From the NCBI RefSeq assembly GCF_022538055.1, contig NZ_JAKZAM010000037.1, forward strand, positions 1 through 46,032: a DNA stretch of 46,032 nt. Direction: 5' to 3'. Source of the stretch: Cognataquiflexum nitidum. GTDB taxonomy: Bacteria > Bacteroidota > Bacteroidia > Cytophagales > Cyclobacteriaceae. The notes beneath the pieces are model-generated. The model did no database searches, was not told the origin of the DNA, and saw nothing but the letters and a program-made list of their open reading frames with translations. The translations under genes and the position numbers were made by a program. Shown here piece by piece: positions 1 through 8,100 of the stretch. The number at the start of each line of letters is the position of its first letter. Position 1 is the stretch's first letter.

Positions 1-320
1 CTGATTCACGCATTTTGTCCGTGTATAGGTTTACAATTTTGAATTAAATTGTGTCAACCTATTTCAGTACATGACCTTTTTCTGAGATCTTTCATCCTTC
101 CCGAAAAATCGGGACAGGCTGTACCTCGGATTCAAGATGACGCAACACCAACCGTCATTCCTTTTCTGAACATTTTCTAAATGTTGGGGACTCAGAATGA
201 CGCGCCGTCAATCGTTATTCCCTTATCTGAACATTCGAAAAATATTAAAGACAAAGGATGAAGTCACGACAGCACAACCTTGAAACTTTCCAACCTTTTA
301 ATCTTTCAATTTTCCAATTT
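1..320. repeat. Repeat-bearing spacer downstream of the E1 gene
   Basis: No gene is visible here. An AT-rich inverted repeat lies at 27-60 (arms AGGTT/AACCT outside, ACAATTT/AAATTGT inside) and could be a terminator for a gene left of the window. Two imperfect tandem copies of a unit of about 60 bases lie at about 130-175 and 190-236. Each copy carries a small hairpin built on ATGACG (137-142 pairs with CGTCAT at 153-158) followed by TCTGAACATT. From about 283 the sequence becomes a pyrimidine-rich CAATTTT/CAATCTTT-type tract that runs into the 3' end of the E1 gene. Confidence 0.5.
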
Positions 321-2327
321 TTAATATTCTGCCAACTTCCTCAATTTCTCTTTAAACCTCCCCACCGGCAGAAAATTCTTTTCCAGACTTGGCGCAAAAG
401 GAACCGGTGTATCCAAGCTTCCTTCCCGCATGACAGGGGCATCAAGAAATTCAAAGCAATTTTCCGAAATCCATGCCACTATCTCCGAACCTATTCCTCC
501 TGTGAGGCAATCTTCCTGAAGGAAAATTACTTTTCCTGTTTTCCTGACGGTTTTTTCCACCGCCTCTTTGTCCCAAGGGAGTAAAGTCCGCAAATCCAAA
601 ATGTCTGCAGAAACATCCAATTCTTTCACCGCTGTTTTTGCCCAATGAACACCCATGCCGTAGGTGATGATACTGAGCGTCTCCCCTTCCTGTACCAAGT
701 TGGCTTTGCCAACTTCGACGGTATAATAATCATCAGGAATGGCTTCCGAAATGGAGCGGTAAAGCGCCTTGTGCTCAAAGTACATGTAGGGATTCGGGTC
801 TTCAAAAGCCGCATTAAGCAATCCCTTGGCATCATATGGATTGGAAGGATAGACGATTTTCAGTCCGGGAGTGTGGAAAAACCAGGCCTCGTTGGATTGG
901 GAATGAAAAGGTCCTGCGGCTACTCCGGCACCTGTCGGCATGCGGACGACAACATCGGCATTTTGTCCCCATCGGTAATGGATTTTAGCCAAGTTGTTCA
1001 CGATTTGATTGAATCCCACGGATACAAAATCCGCAAACTGCATTTCCACCATTGACTTATAACCTTTGATGGATAAGCCCAAAGCAGCACCGATGATGGC
1101 ACTTTCGCAGAGCGGGGTATTGCGTACGCGGTCGGCGCCGAATTTATCTTTGAAACCATCCGTAATCTTAAATGCCCCACCATAAGTTCCGATGTCCTGA
1201 CCCATGAGGATGAGGTTTGGATACTTTTCCATGGATTGGCGGAGTCCGTCGGCGATGGCGTCCAAGAAGCGTTTTTCGGTTTTCTGTTCTGATTTTGGGG
1301 TGATTACTTCCTGCTGAAATGGCGCATAGATATCTGCCATTTCCTCTTTGGTATCTGCAGTGACAGCTTCTTCGGTAAAGGCAAAATCCAATCCTTTATT
1401 GATCGCAGCTTTGATTTTTTTGTTGATTTTATCTTTGGCTTCCGAACTCAATATTCCTGATTCTTCCAAATACCTCTCGTAATTGTCCACCGGGTCTTTG
1501 AGCGCCCATGTTTCCATGAGTTCCTTGGGAACGTACTTGGTACCTGAAGCTTCTTCATGTCCACGCATCCGGAAGGTAATTGCTTCCAATAGGATCGGTC
1601 TTGGGTTTTGCCTGATATCTTCTGCCAATTTTTTGACAGTATCATAGACTGCCAAAACATTGTTTCCATCCACCCGAACAGCCTCCATACCGTACCCTGG
1701 TCCTTTTTCCGTAAAATATTTGAAAGCAAACTGCTCCTCACTTGGGGTGGAAAGTCCGTACCCGTTGTGCTCGACGACAAAGATTACCGGGAGTTTCCAT
1801 ACTGCGGCCACATTGAGCCCTTCATGAAAATCACCTTCCGAACTTGCCCCATCACCGGTAAAAACCAAGGTGACTTTGTTTTCCTTTGAAAGTGTATGGG
1901 CCAAACCGATGCCGTCTGCAATGGCCATCTGTGGACCGAGGTGTGAAATCATCCCGACGATATGGTGTTCGTTGGTACCAAAGTGAAAGGAACGGTCTCG
2001 GCCTTTGGTATAGCCCGATTTTTTACCCTGAAACTGTGCAAAAAGTTTTTCCAAAGGAAGATTTCTACCGGTAAATATCCCAAGATTTCGGTGCATCGGA
2101 AGGATGTATTCATCTTCCTGCAGGGCGTTGACTGCGCCGATGGAGATGGCTTCTTGTCCCCAACCGCTAAACCACTTGGAGATTTTACCCTGACGGAGAA
2201 GGATGAGCATTTTTTCTTCAATCCTTCTCGGCATCAACAGGGATTCATATAGATCCAATAAAGTCTTGTCAGAATACTCTTTTCTATCAAAAATCATTGC
2301 TTGCGCTTCGGTGCTTGGAATTGGCAT
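321..2327 (-). CDS. Fused alpha/beta 2-oxoacid dehydrogenase E1 component
   Basis: Thiamine-diphosphate-dependent E1 of a 2-oxoacid dehydrogenase complex (branched-chain 2-oxoacid or pyruvate type). It decarboxylates a 2-oxoacid and passes the acyl group to the lipoyl group of E2. The 668-residue protein joins both E1 subunits. The alpha half (about 1-335) has the ThDP motif beginning GDGASSEGD at residues 158-166 and ending at HNGYG. The beta half (about 350-668) starts at FLDAIADGL and contains the conserved MGQDIGTYGGAF and RMPTGAGVAAGPFHSQ segments. Most bacteria encode alpha and beta separately; single-chain fusions are common in Bacteroidota. The ATG at 2327 opens a continuous fold and nothing suggests a later start. 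The gene stands alone, with no E2 or E3 gene in the window. Substrate choice between branched-chain 2-oxoacids and pyruvate cannot be decided from sequence. Confidence 0.95.
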   Translation of the reverse strand: MPIPSTEAQAMIFDRKEYSDKTLLDLYESLLMPRRIEEKMLILLRQGKISKWFSGWGQEAISIGAVNALQEDEYILPMHRNLGIFTGRNLPLEKLFAQFQGKKSGYTKGRDRSFHFGTNEHHIVGMISHLGPQMAIADGIGLAHTLSKENKVTLVFTGDGASSEGDFHEGLNVAAVWKLPVIFVVEHNGYGLSTPSEEQFAFKYFTEKGPGYGMEAVRVDGNNVLAVYDTVKKLAEDIRQNPRPILLEAITFRMRGHEEASGTKYVPKELMETWALKDPVDNYERYLEESGILSSEAKDKINKKIKAAINKGLDFAFTEEAVTADTKEEMADIYAPFQQEVITPKSEQKTEKRFLDAIADGLRQSMEKYPNLILMGQDIGTYGGAFKITDGFKDKFGADRVRNTPLCESAIIGAALGLSIKGYKSMVEMQFADFVSVGFNQIVNNLAKIHYRWGQNADVVVRMPTGAGVAAGPFHSQSNEAWFFHTPGLKIVYPSNPYDAKGLLNAAFEDPNPYMYFEHKALYRSISEAIPDDYYTVEVGKANLVQEGETLSIITYGMGVHWAKTAVKELDVSADILDLRTLLPWDKEAVEKTVRKTGKVIFLQEDCLTGGIGSEIVAWISENCFEFLDAPVMREGSLDTPVPFAPSLEKNFLPVGRFKEKLRKLAEY

Positions 2328-2340
2328 GGGGTTTATGATT

Positions 2341-2500
2341 TAATATGTATGGACGCAATGATGCCAGTGAAAGCGATAATCCAAAATAATTTAATGTTGG
2401 ACACTGAAATGTTCGGAACATCGGTCTTCCGACTTCGGTCTTCCGTCCCGACTGAAGTAGATTATTAGGTAACTGGCAAAGAAGCGTATATCTATTTAAT
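2341..2500. mobile_element. MITE/REP-like element, copy 1
   Basis: Left end TATGGACGCAATGATGCCAG (2349-2368) is an imperfect inverted repeat of the right end ACTGGCAAAGAAGCGT (2472-2487). The ends continue into AT-rich TTAATAT / CTATTTAA flanks. A second element with the same ends lies at about 23718-23916. The interior is short, non-coding and rich in small inverted repeats (GTTCGGAACATCGG, and two CGGTCTTCCG units). This structure suggests a non-autonomous, transposase-mobilised element or a REP/BIME-like unit. It lies directly upstream of the E1 start and so may carry or alter that promoter. Confidence 0.5.
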
Positions 2501-2611
2501 TTGATGCCAAATTAGCTGAATTTAGCTTTCTCCCCAAGGTTTGGACAGAACTTATCTTGTACCAAATTGGGTTATGTTTACTTAAATCCAAATCTTTCAT
2601 TCAATAAGCAA

Positions 2612-2617
2612 AGGAGG
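2612..2617 (+). promoter_or_regulatory. Strong Shine-Dalgarno site of the HMA-AraC gene
   Basis: A perfect AGGAGG ends 8 bases before the ATG at 2626. Such a strong site is unusual here, because most other genes in the window have only A/T-rich leaders, as is usual in Bacteroidota. It fixes the start of the downstream gene. Confidence 0.7.
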
Positions 2618-2625
2618 AAATATTT

Positions 2626-3186
2626 ATGGTAGATATCCTGATCAAAAATATGGTTTGTCCGCGCTGCATCATGGCTGTTGAAAATGTCCTGAACCAACAA
2701 AAAATCGGGTTTGAAAAGGTAGAACTTGGGAAAGTAAGACTAAATGCTGAAATGGATAAAGCTACTTTTGAAGTCTTTGAAACCGAAATTGAAAAACTCG
2801 GCTTTGAAATCTTGAAAGATAGGGATGTGCAGCGCATAGAAAAGATCAAGAACCTGTTTACCCTGTTGTTTCAAAAAGAGGAATTACCTTCGGGCTTAAA
2901 TATTTCCACCTATATCAATTCCCATATCCCGGAAGATTACAGCATGCTGAGTCACCTTTTTAGCAGTATGGAAGGAATTACGATTGAAAAATATTTTATC
3001 AGCCTCAAAATCGAAAAAGTAAAGGAGTGGCTTTTTTATGAAGAACTGACCTTGAGTGAAATGGCGTATAAATTGGATTACAGTTCCGTGCAGCACCTTT
3101 CTTCCCAATTTAAGAAAATCACGGGCATGACACCAAGTGAGTATAGGAAATTGAGGAAGGATGGAGGTAAGGAAGTTGGGGAGTAG
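2626..3186 (+). CDS. HMA-domain / AraC-type helix-turn-helix fusion regulator
   Basis: A 186-residue protein with two recognisable parts. Residues 1-68 form a heavy-metal-associated (ferredoxin-like) domain with the CPRC pair at C11 and C14 in the usual position after the first strand. Residues about 95-178 form an AraC-family DNA-binding domain: EKYFISLKIEKVKEWL is the first helix region, LTLSEMAYKLDYSSVQHLSSQFKK the second HTH, and the end MTPSEYRK is typical of the family. Known HMA domains bind Cu(I), Zn or Hg through the two cysteines, so the inference is a one-component metal-responsive transcription factor. No copper ATPase or efflux gene is nearby, so the target is not visible. The start is supported by AGGAGG. 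Similar fusions occur in Bacteroidota, but I cannot place this one in a named regulon. Confidence 0.85.
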   Translation: MVDILIKNMVCPRCIMAVENVLNQQKIGFEKVELGKVRLNAEMDKATFEVFETEIEKLGFEILKDRDVQRIEKIKNLFTLLFQKEELPSGLNISTYINSHIPEDYSMLSHLFSSMEGITIEKYFISLKIEKVKEWLFYEELTLSEMAYKLDYSSVQHLSSQFKKITGMTPSEYRKLRKDGGKEVGE

Positions 3187-3681
3187 GAAGGTGGGAAGTT
3201 AGGATGTAAGGAAGTATGGAAGGCAGAAGTAGGAGGGTGAGAGTTGGAAGGTTATTTGGAAGTGGGAGTTGGAAGTTGTCCATTGTCTCAGGGCTAAAAA
3301 GCGTGACCTTTGGAAGGAACTTTAGAATCTTTCAACTTTTTGACCTTAAAACCCATTTATTTCCAATTTTTCAATTTCCTGAAAAACATCAAGGGCGTCG
3401 ATTCACATCGACGCCTAAAAGTAATGCAAGGTTAATGAAAAAGTTTTCGTTTGCTGTACGACTTCAAAAGTAGAAATAAACCTTTCCCCAAAAGGAAATC
3501 AGCCGTTAAGGATACTTTAATTTAAACCCAAATTAATCCTCAAAAATTAATATTTAAATAACATAAGGGATCCCGTCAATGGCCTTCCAAATCAAAATTG
3601 TCGATTATGATTTTTTTGAGCACATATTCTTTTAATTTAATGACTTGATAAAGAACACCTTTGTAAAAATAGTCGGAGCCT
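3160..3681. repeat. Low-complexity repeats, a perfect hairpin, and AT-rich spacer
   Basis: No convincing gene. About 3160-3290 is a G/A-rich strand built from GGAAG, GTAAGGAAG and TTGGAAG units. About 3320-3385 is its pyrimidine-type counterpart (CTTTCAACTTTT, CCAATTTTTCAATTTCC). A perfect 9-bp hairpin, GGCGTCGAT - TCAC - ATCGACGCC, sits at 3394-3415. It has no T-run on the plus strand, so it is more likely a REP-type palindrome than a terminator. The rest to 3681 is plain AT-rich spacer. Confidence 0.6.
3656..3663 (+). promoter_or_regulatory. Candidate -7 promoter box before the glycosidase-like gene
   Basis: CACCTTTG differs from the Bacteroidota -7 consensus TAnnTTTG at one base and lies 18 bases before the ATG at 3682. 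No good -33 TTTG is seen at the expected distance, so this is a weak call. Confidence 0.25.
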
Positions 3682-4773
3682 ATGGTACTTTCTAAAATTT
3701 TGATAATTCTCCTGAGTTTGATTTTCAGCAATGATTTTGATCAGAAAGAAAGAAAAACCACAGTCGAGATCAAGGGAGATCAGTTTTACATCAATGGCAA
3801 GCCAACTTATCAGAATAGAGTTTGGAATGGCCAAAAGATTGAAGGATTATTGATGAATTCCAGGATGGTACAGGGGGTTTTTGATGACTTAAATCCTGAG
3901 ACTGTATTTAATTGGGAATACCCGGATTCGGGAAAATGGGATCCTGAAAGAAACACAGATGAATTTATAGCCAATATGGAAGAATGGCGAAAACATGGGT
4001 TACTCTCATTCACGATCAATCTACAGGGTGGCAGCCCGTTTGGATATTCCCAAAGTCAACCTTGGTATAATTCGGCATTTACCGAAAAGGGCGAATTGAG
4101 GGAAGATTATATGGGGCGGTTAAAAAGGATCCTTGATAAAGCCGATGAACTAGGGATGGTTCCGATTGTGGGATATTTTTATTTTGGTCAGGATGAAAGA
4201 TTACAAGACGAACAGGCTGTTATTGCGGCAGTGCAAAACACGACAGATTGGTTACAGGATGGTAGATACAGGAATGTGTTGATCGAAATAAACAATGAAT
4301 GTGATGTCAATGCTTACGACCACGATATTTTAAAGCCTGAAAGAGTTCACGAATTGATTACGTTGGCCAAGAATATAGAAAAAAACGGGTTTAGATTTTA
4401 TGTGAGTACAAGTTATAAGGGTGGTGCTATACCCAAGTCCAATGTAGTAAAAGTCTCTGATTTTATATTGCTACATGGAAATGGGGTAAGCAATCCGGAT
4501 AGAATTGTGGAAATGGTTAAACAGACCAAAGAAGTAGAAGGGTATCAAAAAATGCCGATACTTTTTAACGAAGACGATCATTTTGATTTTGACAAAGACC
4601 AGAATAATTTCAAAGCTGCTGTGTCTGCCTATGCTTCATGGGGTCTGTTTGATTACCGCATGAAAGATGAGGGCTTTGAAGAGGGATATCAGAGTGTACC
4701 GGTTGATTGGGGAACCAATTCAGAGCGGAAAAAGGGATTTTTTAAGTTACTGAAGGAGATTACGGGATATTGA
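3682..4773 (+). CDS. Secreted TIM-barrel glycoside hydrolase-like protein
   Basis: A 363-residue protein. A short hydrophobic N-terminus (VLSKILIILLSLIFS) acts as a signal peptide or anchor, then comes the motif IKGDQFYINGKPTYQNRVW, typical of the entry strand of GH2/GH5-like (clan GH-A) barrels. The candidate acid/base is E206 in IEINNECD at the end of a strand. The candidate nucleophile is the glutamate in ILFNEDDHFDFD. Substrate and CAZy family cannot be named with confidence. The gene stands alone, flanked by repeat-rich spacers, but it shares the 'ING-KP' barrel entry with the glycosidase lipoprotein at 14351-15649 and with the third domain of the protein at 15965-19870. A role in trimming cell-surface or environmental glycan is an inference. 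Confidence 0.65.
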   Translation: MVLSKILIILLSLIFSNDFDQKERKTTVEIKGDQFYINGKPTYQNRVWNGQKIEGLLMNSRMVQGVFDDLNPETVFNWEYPDSGKWDPERNTDEFIANMEEWRKHGLLSFTINLQGGSPFGYSQSQPWYNSAFTEKGELREDYMGRLKRILDKADELGMVPIVGYFYFGQDERLQDEQAVIAAVQNTTDWLQDGRYRNVLIEINNECDVNAYDHDILKPERVHELITLAKNIEKNGFRFYVSTSYKGGAIPKSNVVKVSDFILLHGNGVSNPDRIVEMVKQTKEVEGYQKMPILFNEDDHFDFDKDQNNFKAAVSAYASWGLFDYRMKDEGFEEGYQSVPVDWGTNSERKKGFFKLLKEITGY

Positions 4774-5195
4774 AATAAGACTTGGGAAATTCAGAATTAA
4801 GAATGATGAATTAATAATGACAAAGAAATAAAGTGGAAATAGGGCTTAAATAGAGTGGAAATACGGTTGAAATAAATTGATATATAGGGGGAGACCGGCT
4901 TTTCCTTTGAGATGTATATTTCCATCTATTTAGCCGGGAAACGAGAAACTAGAAGCAAGTCAAAGATTGAAATAAAGTGGAAATACGGTTGAAATAAATT
5001 GAAATAAAAAGGGAGACGGGTGTTAACCTTAGGAGGCATATTTCCATCTATTTCACGGAGTATATTTCGCAAAGCATATTTCACCTTATTTCACGAATCA
5101 TCCAATCTTTGCGCCAACCTAATAACCTTGTAACCTTATAACTTTGTAATTTTTCAATTTTCCAATCTTACAATTTTTCAATTTTCCCAATCGGA
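4774..5195. repeat. Two 122-bp direct repeats with internal palindromes
   Basis: The spacer contains a direct repeat with a period of exactly 122 bases. ATACGGTTGAAATAAATTGA occurs at 4861 and 4983, and TATTTCCATCTATTT at 4917 and 5039. Within each unit the left part (GTGGAAATA, GAAATAAA) is complementary to the right part (TATTTCC, TATTTCA), so each copy can fold back on itself. Between the arms is a purine-rich GGGGGAGACCGG / AGGGAGACGGG block. The unit boundaries are about 4845-4966 and 4967-5088. From 5110 to 5195 a CAATTTTTCAATTTTCC pyrimidine tract follows. No coding potential is seen. Confidence 0.65.
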
Positions 5196-5480
5196 TCAAG
5201 AACCTGCAAATGGAGATCCGAAAATGCCAACAGCTAATTCGGCCCAAACCAAGAAAAAGACGATTAGAATTGCCCCGGAAATGAGAATCCTGTCTTGAAG
5301 GTGTTTGAAAGTCCTCAAGGCAAACTCGATTGACAATCCCATGATGAGAAGTAAAGTTCCCATTATAATAAAATCAAAAAGGTTCCAATCCACCTCATCG
5401 GTAAATTGCATGGCGACCAAGGGGATGAGTAAAAGGAAGATGATCGATGATAAGATCAATGTTAATCTTGAGTTTTTCAT
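5196..5480 (-). CDS. Small three-helix membrane protein, function unknown
   Basis: A 94-residue protein made almost entirely of three hydrophobic segments: residues about 7-24 (LTLILSSIIFLLLIPLVA), 36-54 (FDFIIMGTLLLIMGLSIEF) and 66-88 (ILISGAILIVFFLVWAELAVGIF). A basic stretch, RTFKHLQDR, lies between the second and third. This pattern is widespread in small Bacteroidota membrane proteins without a defined role, and I do not recognise the family. The start MKNSRLTL places lysine and arginine before the first helix, consistent with a cytoplasmic N-terminus. The gene is flanked by low-complexity spacers on both sides and is not in an operon. It reads as a real gene because of the regular helix pattern with charged loops. 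Confidence 0.65.
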   Translation of the reverse strand: MKNSRLTLILSSIIFLLLIPLVAMQFTDEVDWNLFDFIIMGTLLLIMGLSIEFALRTFKHLQDRILISGAILIVFFLVWAELAVGIFGSPFAGS

Positions 5481-5751
5481 GGGTGCATGAGTTAGAATCG
5501 AATTTTATTGAATTAAAAGTACTTTGAAATACAAAGTAATCTGAAATTACATAAATCAACAAATATTCTGTCAATAATTTTAAACCTATCACTCCTCTAA
5601 TTTTCTGATCTTTGAATTTCTCAATCTTTCAATCCTTCCCCCAACCTTGCAACCTCATAACCTTTTAATTTTTCAATCTTCCAATTTTCTAATTTTCCAA
5701 TCTTTCAATCCTCCCTTTTTCCCCTACCTTTGCAGCCAAAGTAGGAAAAGC
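5481..5751. repeat. Pyrimidine-rich heptamer-like repeat and rimO leader
   Basis: From about 5590 to 5720 the plus strand is a run of degenerate units such as CAATCTTT, CAATTTTC, CAACCTTG and TAATTTTC. The same family of tracts occurs at about 283-335, 3320-3385 and 5115-5190. The open frame runs through this tract in phase with rimO, which creates a false 35-residue N-terminal extension. Confidence 0.6.
5725..5732 (+). promoter_or_regulatory. Bacteroidota-type -7 promoter box of rimO
   Basis: TACCTTTG is a perfect match to TAnnTTTG. TTTC at 5703-5706 sits 18 bases upstream as a plausible -33 element (consensus TTTG). The predicted transcript would start at about 5738, leaving a leader of roughly 14 bases before the GTG at 5752. 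It also excludes the upstream ATG at 5647 as the real start. Confidence 0.6.
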
Positions 5752-7062
5752 GTGAAAGCGAGAACATTAAAAAAAGACAAAGTCAATATCATCACCATGG
5801 GATGCTCCAAGAATCTGGTTGATTCCGAGGTGCTTTTGACACAATTGAGAGGAAACGGGATCAATGCATTCCACGAATCTGAAAATCAGGACAACAACAT
5901 CGTCATCATCAACACTTGTGGCTTTATAGACAATGCCAAGCAGGAATCCATTGATACCATTCTACAATATGTGGATGCCAAAGAAAAGGGATTGGTGGAC
6001 AAAGTATATGTGACCGGCTGCCTTTCTCAGCGGTACAAAGACGACCTCGAAAAGGAAATCCCGCAGGTGGATGCCTATTTTGGGACGAGAGACCTTCCTG
6101 CTTTGCTCAAAAAATTCAAAGCCGATTACAAGCATGAACTTGTAGGGGAGAGGTTGCTGACTCACAATGCCCATTATGCTTACATGAAAATTTCCGAGGG
6201 CTGCGACAGACCTTGTTCATTTTGTGCCATTCCGCTGATGCGTGGAGGCCATATTTCAAGACCTATCGAGGAATTGGTGAAAGAAGCCCAACACAAAGCC
6301 GCCAACGGAACCAAAGAATTGTTGCTGATTGCACAGGATTCGACCTATTACGGTTTGGATTTATACAGAAAGAGAAACCTTGCAGACCTGCTCAGAAACC
6401 TTTCTGATGTGCAAGGGATCGAATGGATCAGGCTGCATTATGCCTATCCGACAGGATTCCCTATGGATGTGATCGAAGTGATGAAGGAGCGATCAAATAT
6501 CTGTAATTACCTTGACATCCCGCTTCAGCATGGTTCTACGTCGGTATTGAAGACCATGAGACGGGGCACAACCCGGGAAAAGCAGGAGGAATTGATCCAT
6601 TCTATCCGTGACATCATCCCGGAAATTGCTATCAGGACAACCCTGATTGCCGGTCATCCGGGAGAGGGCGAAGCCGAGTTTCAGGAGATGGTGGATTTTG
6701 TCGAAAGGATGAAATTTGAGCGTTTAGGCGTATTTACCTATTCCCATGAAGAAAACACCCACGCCCACACAATGGAGGATATCATTCCACAGGAAGTGAA
6801 GCAGGCAAGGGCAAACCACCTGATGGAGATACAGGAGCAGATTTCATTTGACCTTAACCAAAACAAAATCGGTAAGGAATACAAGGTTTTAATTGACAAA
6901 AAAGAAAACGGATATTTTGTCGGGAGGACAGAATTTGACTCCATCGAGGTGGACAATGAAGTCCTGATCGATGCCTCCAAGCATTATTGCAGGGTAGGGG
7001 ATTTTGTCAATGTCAAGGTAAGTGATGCCACGGAGTTTGATTTGTATGGGGATGTGATCTAA
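5752..7062 (+). CDS. rimO: Ribosomal protein S12 methylthiotransferase RimO
   Basis: Radical-SAM enzyme that methylthiolates an aspartate of ribosomal protein S12, using two 4Fe-4S clusters. The N-terminal UPF0004 domain opens with NIITMGCSKNLVDSEVL (C18), followed by NTCGFI and VTGCLSQRY, which give its three cluster cysteines. The radical-SAM motif CDRPCSFC has C151, C155 and C158. A C-terminal TRAM domain occupies about residues 370-436. From the GTG at 5752 the protein is 436 residues, the usual RimO length. The frame is open back to an ATG at 5647, but those 35 residues are translated low-complexity repeat and lie upstream of the promoter box. The segment IRLHYAYPTGFP and the SKNLVDSE signature favour RimO over MiaB. 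A terminator follows. Confidence 0.95.
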   Translation: MKARTLKKDKVNIITMGCSKNLVDSEVLLTQLRGNGINAFHESENQDNNIVIINTCGFIDNAKQESIDTILQYVDAKEKGLVDKVYVTGCLSQRYKDDLEKEIPQVDAYFGTRDLPALLKKFKADYKHELVGERLLTHNAHYAYMKISEGCDRPCSFCAIPLMRGGHISRPIEELVKEAQHKAANGTKELLLIAQDSTYYGLDLYRKRNLADLLRNLSDVQGIEWIRLHYAYPTGFPMDVIEVMKERSNICNYLDIPLQHGSTSVLKTMRRGTTREKQEELIHSIRDIIPEIAIRTTLIAGHPGEGEAEFQEMVDFVERMKFERLGVFTYSHEENTHAHTMEDIIPQEVKQARANHLMEIQEQISFDLNQNKIGKEYKVLIDKKENGYFVGRTEFDSIEVDNEVLIDASKHYCRVGDFVNVKVSDATEFDLYGDVI

Positions 7063-7088
7063 AGTTTTGAGTAAACTGTTTTTACCAC

Positions 7089-7130
7089 AAAAGGCACAAA
7101 AGATCGATTTCTTTGGTGCCTTTTTTGTTT
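7089..7130 (+). terminator. Rho-independent terminator after rimO
   Basis: AAAAGGCAC (7089-7097) pairs with GTGCCTTTT (7116-7124), extended inside by AAAG/CTTT around a short AT loop. The T-run TTTTTTGTTT follows directly at 7121-7130. It starts 27 bases after the rimO stop codon. Confidence 0.8.
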
Positions 7131-7227
7131 CATTGGATTTTCATTCCTCCTTTTTTTAACCAAACATTAATCCCAAAATCCTTATCAAATTTAAATTCTG
7201 TAGTAAATTGGTCAAAAATAGAACCCA

Positions 7228-8100
7228 ATGAAAACCATCTTTACCATCTTCTTATTTCCCTTTTTGATCATGTCTGCTTCTGCCCAATTTACCTATGACC
7301 TCCAAGGCCACCGCGGCGCAAGGGGATTGATGCCTGAAAATACCATTCCGGCCATGATCAAAGCTTTGGATCTGGGAGCAACCACTTTGGAATTGGACTT
7401 GGCTGTCACCAAAGACGGGATTGTCATTGTCTCGCACGAACCTTATATGAATCCTGTGATCTGCCTGACCTCAGATGGAAAAGAGATTGCGGCAGGAGAT
7501 AAGTCTCACAATATTTATCAGATGGACTTTGAAGAGGTAGTAAAATACGACTGTGGTAGCAAATTCCATTCTGGATTCCCAAAGCAGGTTAAGTTCCTTG
7601 TGAGCAAACCCAAACTCTCGGATCTGATCGATGTCGTCGAAAAATACGTGGCCGATATGGGTTTACCCAAGCCAAATTATAATATCGAGCTCAAAAGCGG
7701 CCCCGAGGGTGATGGGAGTTACCATCCTGCGCCAAAGGAATTCTCTGATATGGTACATAAAGTACTCGACGGAAAACTTGATTGGAGCAGGGTTACCATT
7801 CAATCCTTTGACTTTAGGGTTTTGCAATACATGCATCAGGCTTATCCCAAGGTGACTTTGGCCATGTTGGTGGAGACGGCAGCCAAACCCAACGAACAGC
7901 TGGCTGAGTTGGGATTTCAGCCTCAGATTTATTCGCCTTATTTTATTGCTTTGACCAAAGAGACGGTAGACCAACTCCATCAAAAAGGAATGAAAATCAT
8001 CCCTTGGACTGTCAACACCACCGAACAGATGGAGCGTCTTTTGGAAATGGGAGTGGATGGGATAATTACCGATTATCCGAATCTTGCCCCGAGGCGGTAA
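7228..8100 (+). CDS. Secreted glycerophosphodiester phosphodiesterase
   Basis: Hydrolyses glycerophosphodiesters to glycerol-3-phosphate and an alcohol, outside the cytoplasm. The 290-residue protein begins with a clear signal peptide (MKTIFTIFLFPFLIMSASAQ, cleavage after about residue 19). The GDPD catalytic core follows: HRGARGLMPENT with H28 and E37, then LELDLAVTKDG with the metal-binding E and D, and VSHEP with the second histidine (the more usual form is HD). The C-terminus PWTVNTTEQMERLLEMGVDGIITDYP is the standard end of the family, so the gene is complete. It lies alone between the rimO terminator and a gene-poor spacer. The ORF start at 7228 fits the signal peptide. A role in phospholipid-derived phosphate or glycerol salvage is inferred from the family. 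Confidence 0.92.
   Translation: MKTIFTIFLFPFLIMSASAQFTYDLQGHRGARGLMPENTIPAMIKALDLGATTLELDLAVTKDGIVIVSHEPYMNPVICLTSDGKEIAAGDKSHNIYQMDFEEVVKYDCGSKFHSGFPKQVKFLVSKPKLSDLIDVVEKYVADMGLPKPNYNIELKSGPEGDGSYHPAPKEFSDMVHKVLDGKLDWSRVTIQSFDFRVLQYMHQAYPKVTLAMLVETAAKPNEQLAELGFQPQIYSPYFIALTKETVDQLHQKGMKIIPWTVNTTEQMERLLEMGVDGIITDYPNLAPRR

Noticed and set aside
258..584. Plus-strand frame of 108 codons at the left edge
   Set aside because: It lies mostly antisense to the 3' end of the E1 gene, and its N-terminus is translated low-complexity repeat.
3216..3473. Plus-strand frame of 85 codons
   Set aside because: It runs through G/A-rich and pyrimidine repeats and the perfect hairpin; no conserved protein feature is visible.
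5647..5751. Upstream ATG as the start of rimO
   Set aside because: The 35 extra residues are translated CAATTTTCC-type repeat and lie upstream of the TACCTTTG promoter box; the family length fits the GTG at 5752.
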